Positions 1-5,667 of a DNA stretch of 5,667 bases are shown piece by piece. Where the stretch lies: assembly GCA_015488875.1 (NCBI GenBank), contig WFMX01000307.1, positions 1-5,667 of the forward strand. The letters are read 5' to 3'. This stretch comes from Campylobacterota bacterium (GTDB lineage Bacteria; Campylobacterota; Campylobacteria; Campylobacterales; Sulfurovaceae). The notes below the pieces were generated by a model that was given only the letters and a program-made list of their open reading frames with translations, did not search any database and had not been told where the DNA came from. Each line of letters starts with the position of its first letter. Position 1 is the stretch's first letter. The position numbers were made by a program, and so were the translations under genes.

Positions 1-9
1 CACCTGACA

Positions 10-42
10 AGATAATATTATTGAAATTAAATAATATTATCT
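10..42. repeat. Perfect 13-bp inverted repeat, AT-rich; possible operator
   Basis: Positions 10-22 (AGATAATATTATT) and 30-42 (AATAATATTATCT) are exact reverse complements around a 7-nt spacer, GAAATTA. Each arm contains the self-complementary 10-mer ATAATATTAT, at 12-21 and 31-40, so the same palindrome also appears twice in direct order, 19 nt apart. The element lies about 45 nt upstream of the -10 box at 88-93. No T-run follows on the + strand and the stem has a single G-C pair per end, so an intrinsic terminator is unlikely. The outer GATAAT/ATTATC hexamers resemble Fur-type half-sites, but the internal spacing does not match the classical box. Some palindromy is expected by chance in DNA this AT-rich. 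The repeat is certain; its function is not. Confidence 0.6.
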
Positions 43-84
43 CACAAATAAGATGAATAGTCGATAAAATTTGGTATTATATGA

Positions 85-93
85 TGATATAAT
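85..93 (+). promoter_or_regulatory. Extended -10 promoter (TGaTATAAT) for the four-gene cluster
   Basis: TATAAT at 88-93 is a perfect sigma-70 -10 hexamer, preceded by TG at 85-86 to give an extended -10. No good -35 hexamer lies 16-18 nt upstream. That is normal for Campylobacterota promoters, which depend on the -10 and on upstream AT-rich DNA. Transcription would start near 99-101, leaving a leader of about 25 nt before the TTG start at 126. The box forms one arm of a perfect 7-bp dyad, ATTATAT (76-82) and ATATAAT (87-93) with a 4-nt spacer, which could be a repressor site. Confidence 0.6.
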
Positions 94-113
94 TCAAAAT
101 AAATGTGTTAGGT

Positions 114-118
114 GGGAG
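114..118 (+). promoter_or_regulatory. Shine-Dalgarno site deciding the TTG start at 126
   Basis: GGGAG at 114-118 lies 7 nt before TTG at 126-128, an ideal spacing. The competing in-frame GTG at 105 would lie only about 5 nt from the predicted transcription start and would put this purine stretch inside the coding region. The site therefore favours TTG as the start, and the resulting N-terminus (MKLISLWLC...) looks like a signal peptide. Confidence 0.65.
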
Positions 119-125
119 ATATCAA

Positions 126-1406
126 TTGAAATTAATAAGTTTATGGTTGTGCACAGCGGCTCTTCTTTTGGCGAGAGATGAATATAGTGACAAGGCATGG
201 GGTGCTGGTATAGTAGGCAGGGTTGACTCTGTACCATACAATTATCCATCTATAGATGATAGTAGTGTCAACAACTTCGTGCCACTATTTTACTATGAAG
301 ATGATTACTTCTATATGCATGGCTTGACATATGGTTTTAAGCTTTTTGATTGGGATCAGGCTCAGGTATCGCTTGTGAGCCGTGTGAGGTTTTTGTCTAT
401 ACCAGAGGAGATGCAAAACGAAGTACAAGGTGATAGCTTAGACTATGGTCTCAGAGGTAGATATTTTTTAGAAGACAATCAGTATATAGATCTCGAACTG
501 ATGCAAAATTCAAATGATGGCACGCTAGTCAATCTGACATACTCTGCCGACTTGGTATATGGAGATACCTATTTCATGCCATATGCGACTTTGGGTCTGA
601 AAGATAGCAAATTCAATACTCAATACTACGGTAGAGAGACAGAAGATATCGCTAATGACTACGATATAACTGCTGGATTTGAAGCAAAATATCATGTATA
701 CTCAAACTTTTATCTACTTGGTGGAGCTAGTGCTACATATTTAGGTGGCAACATAGGCGGAGCCGAGATGATAGATAGCGACTTGACCTATAGTCTCTAT
801 GCTGGTATAGGTGTTATGAACGATAAGAAAAAAGAGTTTTTTGATATTGATGGTATGAAGCCATATCTCAGATTGGCAGAGGGTTGGGCTACAGTGTCAA
901 GCCTAGAAGATATAGCGGCTGGCTCCGTTGTCGAAGATAAATATAGCAACCAATTCACATCTATCTTTTATGGTCACCCTATTTACAACAGACTATTTGA
1001 CCTCCCTGTCGAGCTATATATGTCACCTGGATTTGTCTATCATCACTCATCAGAGGTGCAGGATAGTACATGGGAGTTGGATTTTGAATTCAAAGTATAC
1101 TATACACTACCTATAGAGTCAGTAGGCATTAGACTCGGTGCTGGCGAAGGATTTTCATACATAGACAACAATACATATATAGAGAGACTAGATGGGGAGC
1201 CAAAGGGGTACAAGATGAGTCATCTCAACTTCTTCTTGGATCTGAGTGCAGATGTAAATCTAGGCTTTTTTGGCAAGAGCTTTGAGTCGCTATGGCTAGG
1301 TGCAGCAGTACATCATAGATCATCTGTCTTTGAAGCCTCATCACTCTTTGGTCGTATCAAGGGTGGTAGCAACTACAACACCGCATACTTACAATGGCAC
1401 TTCTGA
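126..1406 (+). CDS. Outer-membrane beta-barrel protein, MipA/OmpV-like N-terminal half with an extra C-terminal barrel segment
   Basis: This encodes a predicted exported outer-membrane barrel of 426 aa, starting at TTG; a GTG at 105 would add 7 residues. Residues 1-16 (Lys2, then a hydrophobic run to Ala16) look like a signal peptide, though the cleavage site is weak. Residues about 25-235 have the MipA/OmpV pattern: an opening Gly-rich WGAGIVGRVDSVPY, the FVPLFYYEDDYFYMHG stretch, and alternating aromatic/Gly strands. The protein ends in Trp-His-Phe; a terminal Phe is the usual Bam recognition signal. MipA proteins are normally about 230-280 aa, so roughly 190 residues are extra. This C-terminal part (about 246-426) also reads as beta-strands and carries HHRSS (396-400) and GGSNYN (413-418). 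The His-x-Ser faintly recalls PagL-type lipid A deacylases, but no matching Glu is seen 12 residues later. Barrel assignment is strong, family moderate, function unknown. It is first in the cluster, 4 nt before the ATPase gene. Confidence 0.82.
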   Translation: MKLISLWLCTAALLLARDEYSDKAWGAGIVGRVDSVPYNYPSIDDSSVNNFVPLFYYEDDYFYMHGLTYGFKLFDWDQAQVSLVSRVRFLSIPEEMQNEVQGDSLDYGLRGRYFLEDNQYIDLELMQNSNDGTLVNLTYSADLVYGDTYFMPYATLGLKDSKFNTQYYGRETEDIANDYDITAGFEAKYHVYSNFYLLGGASATYLGGNIGGAEMIDSDLTYSLYAGIGVMNDKKKEFFDIDGMKPYLRLAEGWATVSSLEDIAAGSVVEDKYSNQFTSIFYGHPIYNRLFDLPVELYMSPGFVYHHSSEVQDSTWELDFEFKVYYTLPIESVGIRLGAGEGFSYIDNNTYIERLDGEPKGYKMSHLNFFLDLSADVNLGFFGKSFESLWLGAAVHHRSSVFEASSLFGRIKGGSNYNTAYLQWHF

Positions 1407-1410
1407 TCCA

Positions 1411-2511
1411 ATGCCGACAAACAAGAGAATGAAGGCGTATGACCTCATAAAGCTACTCCAAGAGAAGATGAATGAATCTATCATAGGTCAAGAGCATATA
1501 GTCGAGAGACTCATCATGGCTCTCCTCGCTGATGGCAATATACTCTTAGAGGGGCTTCCTGGTCTCGCAAAGACTAGGGCCGTAAGGGCTATGGCAAAGA
1601 TAATTCACTCTGATTTTAGACGCATACAATTTACCCCAGACTTGAAATCTACTGATGTCACAGGTAGTGAGAAGATGTATGAGGAGAATGGTGAGTATAA
1701 GTTTAGATTTGAAGAGGGTCCTATTTTCGGCAATATCATACTTGCAGACGAGATAAATAGAGCTCCTGCTAAAGTACAAGCAGTAATGCTAGAAGCCATG
1801 GAAGAGAGACAAGTTACCGTAGCAGGCAAAGGCCATGATCTGCCCAAACTATTTATAGTCCTAGCTACACAAAAACCTATAGAGCAAGAGGGTACATATC
1901 CACTCCCAGAGGCTCAAAAAGATAGATTTTTGATGCATGTCAAGATTACATATGCAGATATGGAGTCCGAACTCAAAATGATTCGACTAGTCAGAGACGA
2001 GAGAGACAACAAACCAAAAACAGAAGACAATAGAAGGATACCAAAAGAGGCGATATTTGTAGCACGCCGTGAGATAGCCAAGGTGAAGATGAGTGAAGAT
2101 ATAGAGAGATATATCATAGCATTGGTCTACTCTACTAGGTTTCCGCTCAGGTATAGCAAGCAGTTAAATATCTTCATAGAAGTTGGAGTAAGCCCTAGAG
2201 CTACACTGGCACTAGAGCAGTGTTCTCGTGTCTATGCTTGGCTCAATGGTCGAGATGAGGTGGTGGTAGATGATGTCAAGGCTATCATACATGATGTCTT
2301 TCGCCATAGATTGGTCATGAGTAGTAGTGCACAGCTCAACGAAAAGACAAATGATGACATAATAGATCTCATACTAGATCAAGTGCCAGCTCCTGGCGAT
2401 GCGGAGAGAGAGATGATGGAGAAACTGAAGAGAGAAAGAGAACAGAGAGAAGTAGAAAACGCTGACAAAAAAGGTGCTAACAAAAATGATGTTGAGAACA
2501 AAAATGGATAA
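1411..2511 (+). CDS. MoxR-family AAA+ ATPase
   Basis: This is a cytoplasmic AAA+ ATPase of 366 aa, about the usual MoxR length plus a charged tail. Visible motifs in order: GQE helix entry (26-28), Walker A GLPGLAKT (48-55), Walker B NIILADE (108-114, Asp113/Glu114) followed by INRAPAKVQAVMLEAMEE, sensor 1 LATQKP (151-156), YPLPEAQKDRF with arginine finger Arg172, and sensor 2 SPRA (261-264). All catalytic residues are present, so it should hydrolyse ATP. MoxR proteins act as chaperone-like ATPases that mature enzyme complexes or envelope functions, usually with a von Willebrand A partner; no such partner is visible here. Residues about 330-366 form a Lys/Glu/Asn-rich tail of low complexity. 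ATG 1411 was chosen because it keeps the N-terminal helix and lies 4 nt after the upstream stop. ATG 1429 is a possible alternative; neither has a clear Shine-Dalgarno, which suggests translational coupling. The target is unknown. Confidence 0.94.
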   Translation: MPTNKRMKAYDLIKLLQEKMNESIIGQEHIVERLIMALLADGNILLEGLPGLAKTRAVRAMAKIIHSDFRRIQFTPDLKSTDVTGSEKMYEENGEYKFRFEEGPIFGNIILADEINRAPAKVQAVMLEAMEERQVTVAGKGHDLPKLFIVLATQKPIEQEGTYPLPEAQKDRFLMHVKITYADMESELKMIRLVRDERDNKPKTEDNRRIPKEAIFVARREIAKVKMSEDIERYIIALVYSTRFPLRYSKQLNIFIEVGVSPRATLALEQCSRVYAWLNGRDEVVVDDVKAIIHDVFRHRLVMSSSAQLNEKTNDDIIDLILDQVPAPGDAEREMMEKLKREREQREVENADKKGANKNDVENKNG

Positions 2512-3319
2512 TATAGTCATCACAGGATGCAGTACAGGTATAGGACTAGAGACAGCACGGTATCTCAAAGAGCATTTTGTCACAGTCTATCCAACCGCTA
2601 GAGATCCAAAAGATGTAGAGATGCTCAAAAGTATCGGATTTGAGAATGCAATGTTACTAGATGTAACAAAAGCAGATGATATCAGCAGAGTGATATCGGA
2701 AGTATTGAAGATAGATACCAAGATAGATGTATGGTTCAACAATGCAGGCTATGGACAGCCAGGAATGATAGAAGATATCACTACAGATACTCTGAGAGAT
2801 CAGTTCGAGACCAATGTATTTGGATTGCAAGAGTGTACGAGGCAGATCATACCAGTGATGAGAAAGCAGGGATACGGCAAGATCATTCAACATAGCTCTG
2901 TTTTGGGTATCATATCACTAGCTGGCAGAGGTGCATACAATGCTAGCAAGTATGCGATTGAGGGGTTGACAGATACTCTCAGACTAGAGCTTAAGGGTAC
3001 AGATATATATCCTGTATTGCTAAATACAGGTCCAATCACAAGTAACTTTAGGCAAACAGCCATAGATAAGTTGAAAAAAAATGTAGATATAGAGAACTCT
3101 ATATTTAGAGATAAATATCTTTTGACTATCAGTGGTAATAATAAAAAAGTGCCATTCAATGAGGAGGCAGATACTGTAGCAAAAGTAGTTTACAGCATCA
3201 TTGTTGCAAAAAAACCAAAACCTAGATACTATATCACTAAAGCCACATATCTATTGGGGTATCTAAAGAGGGTATTGAGTAGCTTTTGTTTGGATAAAGT
3301 CCTATCACGAGTTGGTTAG
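2504..3319 (+). CDS. YbbO-like short-chain dehydrogenase/reductase, NADP(H)-type
   Basis: This is a classical SDR of 271 aa. It shows the cofactor motif TGCSTGIG (7-14), the DV pair at 53-54, NNAG (79-82), structural Asn104, catalytic Ser132, and YNASK (145-149) with Tyr145 and Lys149. Arg33 after the second beta-strand (TARDP) points to NADP(H) rather than NAD(H). The RDPKDVEMLKSIGF segment, SSVLGIISLAGRGAYNASKYA-type core, GPI loop (176-178) and KPKPRY-plus-hydrophobic C-terminus closely follow E. coli YbbO, from memory a roughly 270-aa NADPH-dependent aldehyde reductase. Reduction of an aldehyde or ketone is likely, with the substrate unknown. The C-terminal 30 residues (YLLGYLKRVLSSF...) are amphipathic and could touch a membrane. 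The gene overlaps the ATPase gene by 8 nt, implying coupled translation. ATG 2504 was chosen over the earlier GTG 2474 because the Rossmann strand begins right after it; TTGAGA at 2492-2497 is a plausible weak ribosome site. Confidence 0.92.
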   Translation: MDNIVITGCSTGIGLETARYLKEHFVTVYPTARDPKDVEMLKSIGFENAMLLDVTKADDISRVISEVLKIDTKIDVWFNNAGYGQPGMIEDITTDTLRDQFETNVFGLQECTRQIIPVMRKQGYGKIIQHSSVLGIISLAGRGAYNASKYAIEGLTDTLRLELKGTDIYPVLLNTGPITSNFRQTAIDKLKKNVDIENSIFRDKYLLTISGNNKKVPFNEEADTVAKVVYSIIVAKKPKPRYYITKATYLLGYLKRVLSSFCLDKVLSRVG

Positions 3320-3355
3320 GGCTTAATGTTGTAATTTTAGATTGATAATAAATAT

Positions 3356-3359
3356 GGAG
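3356..3359 (+). promoter_or_regulatory. Shine-Dalgarno site of the hybrid kinase-like gene
   Basis: GGAG at 3356-3359 lies 5 nt before ATG 3365. It is the clearest ribosome-binding site among the internal genes and fixes the kinase-like start. The 45-nt gap (3320-3364) holds no hairpin-plus-T-run, so read-through from the reductase gene is likely. A GATAAT at 3344-3349 resembles a -10 box, but transcription from it would begin within the Shine-Dalgarno, so it is not credible as this gene's promoter. Confidence 0.75.
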
Positions 3360-3364
3360 ATAAT

Positions 3365-5572
3365 ATGAATAAAAAAATACTATTGATTATGGTTGGGTTG
3401 AGTTCTTTGCTGTGTAGCTCAACAGAAAGTGATATATTTGTGTCTGATTATATGACTACTATAGTGGCACTAGTACTGCTGGCTATAGTCTCAGTGATAA
3501 TGCTCTATGTCTCTTCTGAACAGCTGAAAAAAAACAAGATACTATATCAAGAGATATTAGAAAAACAGAAGATGATAGAGGAGAACCAAACGGGTCTCTT
3601 GACTAATATGAGTGAAAATATCTCCAAGATTACGAAAGAGGCCATAGAAAACCGTAATAATATATTGAAAAACTCAAATGATAAATCATTGGAGTATATA
3701 CTCTCAGAGGTGATAGAGACAGAGAATACTCTATTGGATAGAACCAATGACTTGATAGAGTTTCTCAAGCTCAAATCAAAAAAGATCAAAATCACAAATG
3801 AGTTTTTCAACCTAAACAATGTACTCAATGAGATATCTGGCTCACTCTCATCTACATTCAAAAATGATAATGGTGTAGAACTCATCTATGATATAGACAA
3901 TGAGATACCTAGATTTCTGATAGGCGACTCTCTACATTTGGGGCAAGTGCTATATAATCTATTGGAATTTTCTATACTGCAGACTCTTGAGGGCGAAGTG
4001 AGACTGAAAGTTCTCATGTTTAAAACTTTTGAGGACAAGACTGAGCTACAGTTTCAGATCACAGATACAGGTGCAGGTATAGCGACAGAGAAGATAGATA
4101 CACTCTTTGATCCCCACTACAACAAAGAGAAGGGTGAGTATATAGGTCTAGGACACTTCGTAGCCAATGAACTTGTCACTCTGATGGGTGGCGAATTGAT
4201 GGTAGAGAGTGTGCTGGGCAAGGGTAGTACATTTACAGTCATCCTGCCCCTACAAGTATCAGATCCTGCCAATAGAAGAAAATATAGATTGCCAGAGAAG
4301 ATACTCACTACAAAGAAAGTCTTTGTGGTCGACAACAGTTACAACTCATCATTAGCGATCAAGAAGATGTTTGCATACTTCAAACATGATGTCAAGGTCT
4401 ATTCAAAATCTCAATTTGAAAAAGAGATGCCAAAGCTTGAAAAGTATGATATCATCGTTATGGATGAGGATCTATTTACACCAAAAGTCATCAAATATAT
4501 ATCTAGTCTCAAAGAGAAGAGAGAAAAAGGTGATTTGAAGATATTGGGGTTAGGCTCCATATTTAACCCTATAGAGAATGAATTTGCAGATCATATCATA
4601 GAGAGGAGATTGAAAAAACCACTCAACCAAGAGAGGATATTTGAGCTCATCATAGATCTCTATAGATTGGATGTAGCCGAAAGTGTGCCTGGTGATTTTG
4701 AGGGATCAGTTGGCAACGATGGAGTAGCAAGAACCATACGAGGCCCGATGAGTGAAACACCAAATATCAGAAGAGACCATTTTGCCGAATTTGCAGGCAA
4801 CAATCTACTGATAGTAGAGGATAATCTCATCAACCAAAAAGTACTCACTACCATACTAGGCACCTCTGGTATAGATATCACACTTGCCAACAATGGTGAA
4901 GAGGCGGTAGTCAAAGTGACCACAGGCAAAAAGAGGTTTGACCTAGTTTTGATGGATATAAATATGCCTATAATGGATGGCTATACAGCCACTAAGCATA
5001 TCCGAGATACGAAAGCATTTGATGATCTGCCTATAGTATCATTCACAGCACTTGTTCTGGATAGCGAGGTAGAAAAGATGTACAATGCAGGTATCAATGC
5101 TTTCTTGGACAAACCTCTAAATATAGGTAAGCTCTATACGGTATTTAAAATATATATGGATAAAAATGATTCTTCAGCTGAGAGCAAAAAATCTATCAGC
5201 AGTAGCGTACCTCCAAAAGTAGATGCCATCAACATAGGCTTGGGTATCAAACATACCAATGGTAATGAAGCACTATATATGGAACTCCTCAATGAATTTA
5301 ATAATACATATGAAAATAGCGATCAGTTGTTTGAAAAACTGTTAAAAGAGCATAGGTACGAGCAGATAAAGATGTTGTGTCTCGATATGAAAGGTTTGGC
5401 AGGGACTATAGGAGCTGAAGATATGTACCAAAAAGTTGATGAGATACATAAGCTATTTATCTACAATGACCAGCAGCTACTTGGCGGATATCTAAAAGAT
5501 TATCAACTAGAGATCAAGAGACTCGGAACATCGATCAATCACTATCTCGATGAGAACAAGTACTCTTCTTGA
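3365..5572 (+). CDS. Hybrid sensor histidine kinase-like protein lacking its phospho-accepting histidines (probable pseudokinase)
   Basis: This is a 735-aa inner-membrane protein. In order: TM1/signal anchor (about 4-18), a periplasmic loop of only about 10 residues, TM2 (31-49), a coiled coil (50-75), a DHp-like pair of helices (about 76-140), an HATPase domain (about 145-297), receiver 1 (318-433), receiver 2 (480-598), a Ser/Lys linker, and an HPt-like domain (about 620-730). The ATPase domain keeps DTGAGI (234-239), GLG (261-263) and GKGSTF (285-290). The usual MSHE box is MSEN (82-85), so His is Glu84. The N-box Asn is Phe202. The HPt motif AHTLKG reads CLDMKG (672-677), so His is Leu673. 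Receiver 1 keeps Asp367 and Lys418 but has Asn324 and Gly397 in place of the second acid and the Thr. Receiver 2 is complete: Glu485, Asp486, Asp531, Thr561, Lys583. There is no DNA-binding output. The frame is open throughout, arguing against a pseudogene. It is the last gene of the cluster; its partner kinase is unknown. Confidence 0.93.
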   Translation: MNKKILLIMVGLSSLLCSSTESDIFVSDYMTTIVALVLLAIVSVIMLYVSSEQLKKNKILYQEILEKQKMIEENQTGLLTNMSENISKITKEAIENRNNILKNSNDKSLEYILSEVIETENTLLDRTNDLIEFLKLKSKKIKITNEFFNLNNVLNEISGSLSSTFKNDNGVELIYDIDNEIPRFLIGDSLHLGQVLYNLLEFSILQTLEGEVRLKVLMFKTFEDKTELQFQITDTGAGIATEKIDTLFDPHYNKEKGEYIGLGHFVANELVTLMGGELMVESVLGKGSTFTVILPLQVSDPANRRKYRLPEKILTTKKVFVVDNSYNSSLAIKKMFAYFKHDVKVYSKSQFEKEMPKLEKYDIIVMDEDLFTPKVIKYISSLKEKREKGDLKILGLGSIFNPIENEFADHIIERRLKKPLNQERIFELIIDLYRLDVAESVPGDFEGSVGNDGVARTIRGPMSETPNIRRDHFAEFAGNNLLIVEDNLINQKVLTTILGTSGIDITLANNGEEAVVKVTTGKKRFDLVLMDINMPIMDGYTATKHIRDTKAFDDLPIVSFTALVLDSEVEKMYNAGINAFLDKPLNIGKLYTVFKIYMDKNDSSAESKKSISSSVPPKVDAINIGLGIKHTNGNEALYMELLNEFNNTYENSDQLFEKLLKEHRYEQIKMLCLDMKGLAGTIGAEDMYQKVDEIHKLFIYNDQQLLGGYLKDYQLEIKRLGTSINHYLDENKYSS

Positions 5573-5667
5573 CTTAGACTACCCCTTAGGACTAGTAGTT
5601 GGTAGACACCCCTAACTGAGCCCAACCTCAATTTGATGATATGGATTTGCTACTAAAAGTATTACTA
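5573..5667. other. Downstream 95 nt without a convincing gene or terminator
   Basis: This stretch holds two similar C-rich segments, TAGACTACCCCTTAG (5575-5589) and TAGACACCCCTAAC (5603-5616), about 28 nt apart. A 5-bp stem CTACC/GGTAG (5579-5583 with 5601-5605) encloses a 17-nt loop and is not followed by a T-run, so no good intrinsic terminator is seen. ATG at 5641 opens nine codons (MDLLLKVLL) to the window edge and could begin a signal peptide, but it has no Shine-Dalgarno. On the other strand, twelve sense codons end at a TGA whose complement is 5628-5630, so the tail of a converging gene is equally possible. The sequence ends too soon to choose. Confidence 0.4.

Noticed and set aside
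10..42. Terminator of an upstream gene
   Set aside because: The stem is almost pure A-T and is followed by CACAAATAAG rather than a T-run.
928..1116. A 62-codon + strand frame inside the barrel gene
   Set aside because: It lies wholly within a well-supported coding region in another frame and shows no protein-like features of its own.
1300..1410. N-terminal extension of the MoxR protein back to GTG 1300
   Set aside because: It would overlap the end of the barrel gene by over 100 nt, and the added residues (rich in Thr, His and Val) do not resemble a MoxR N-terminus. ATG 1411 fits the family.
2474..2503. GTG 2474 as the reductase start
   Set aside because: It adds ten residues before the Rossmann strand without a ribosome site. 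ATG 2504 starts directly at the expected first beta-strand.
3365..3430. Lipoprotein signal around Cys17 of the kinase-like protein
   Set aside because: The residues before Cys (SSLLC) do not fit a lipobox because Leu sits at -1, and a second membrane segment follows directly.
3547..3885. Minus-strand open frame of 112 codons inside the kinase-like gene
   Set aside because: It is a shadow of a real gene on the other strand, with composition dictated by the + strand codons, no recognisable domain and no ribosome site. The same holds for the other antisense frames.
5579..5605. CTACC/GGTAG stem as an intrinsic terminator for the cluster
   Set aside because: The stem is only 5 bp with a 17-nt loop and no T-run follows on either side. 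A second 4-bp stem at 5617-5630 is equally weak.
1..5667. CRISPR array, tRNA, rRNA, insertion sequence or phage attachment site
   Set aside because: No regularly spaced repeats, cloverleaf-like arms, transposase-like frames or flanking duplications were seen in the window.

Overview
The window is AT-rich bacterial DNA carrying four genes packed on the + strand. Isoleucine is mostly ATA, arginine mostly AGA, and the genes are tightly spaced with overlaps. Together with a MipA/OmpV-type outer-membrane protein, this style suggests a Gram-negative bacterium, most likely a Campylobacterota member of the Sulfurovum/Sulfurimonas type. That placement rests on codon style and gene content only, because no RNA gene or other phylogenetic marker is present.

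Layout. Positions 1-125 are a regulatory leader. It has a perfect 13-bp inverted repeat (10-42), an extended -10 promoter (TGaTATAAT, 85-93) sitting in a second small dyad, and a Shine-Dalgarno site that favours a TTG start at 126. Next come an outer-membrane beta-barrel protein (126-1406), a MoxR-family AAA+ ATPase (1411-2511), and a YbbO-like short-chain dehydrogenase/reductase (2504-3319, overlapping the ATPase gene by 8 nt). After a 45-nt gap with a good ribosome-binding site comes a two-TM hybrid sensor-kinase-like protein (3365-5572). The last 95 nt hold no convincing terminator or gene.

How they may work together. The 4-nt gap and 8-nt overlap among the first three genes, and the lack of a visible terminator before the fourth, suggest one transcription unit driven from the leader promoter. 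Its products would span the outer membrane (barrel), the inner membrane (kinase-like protein) and the cytoplasm (ATPase, reductase), which would fit an envelope- or lipid-related module. That joint role is inference from gene order.

The most unusual item is the last protein. It has the full layout of a hybrid kinase (DHp, ATPase domain, two receivers, HPt), but the phospho-accepting histidine is missing from both the DHp (Glu84) and the HPt (Leu673), and the N-box asparagine is Phe202. The second receiver keeps every key residue. It reads as a conserved pseudokinase or scaffold that must be phosphorylated by another kinase, if it is phosphorylated at all. The MoxR ATPase is also unusual here, because its next gene is a reductase rather than the usual DUF58/von Willebrand A partner.
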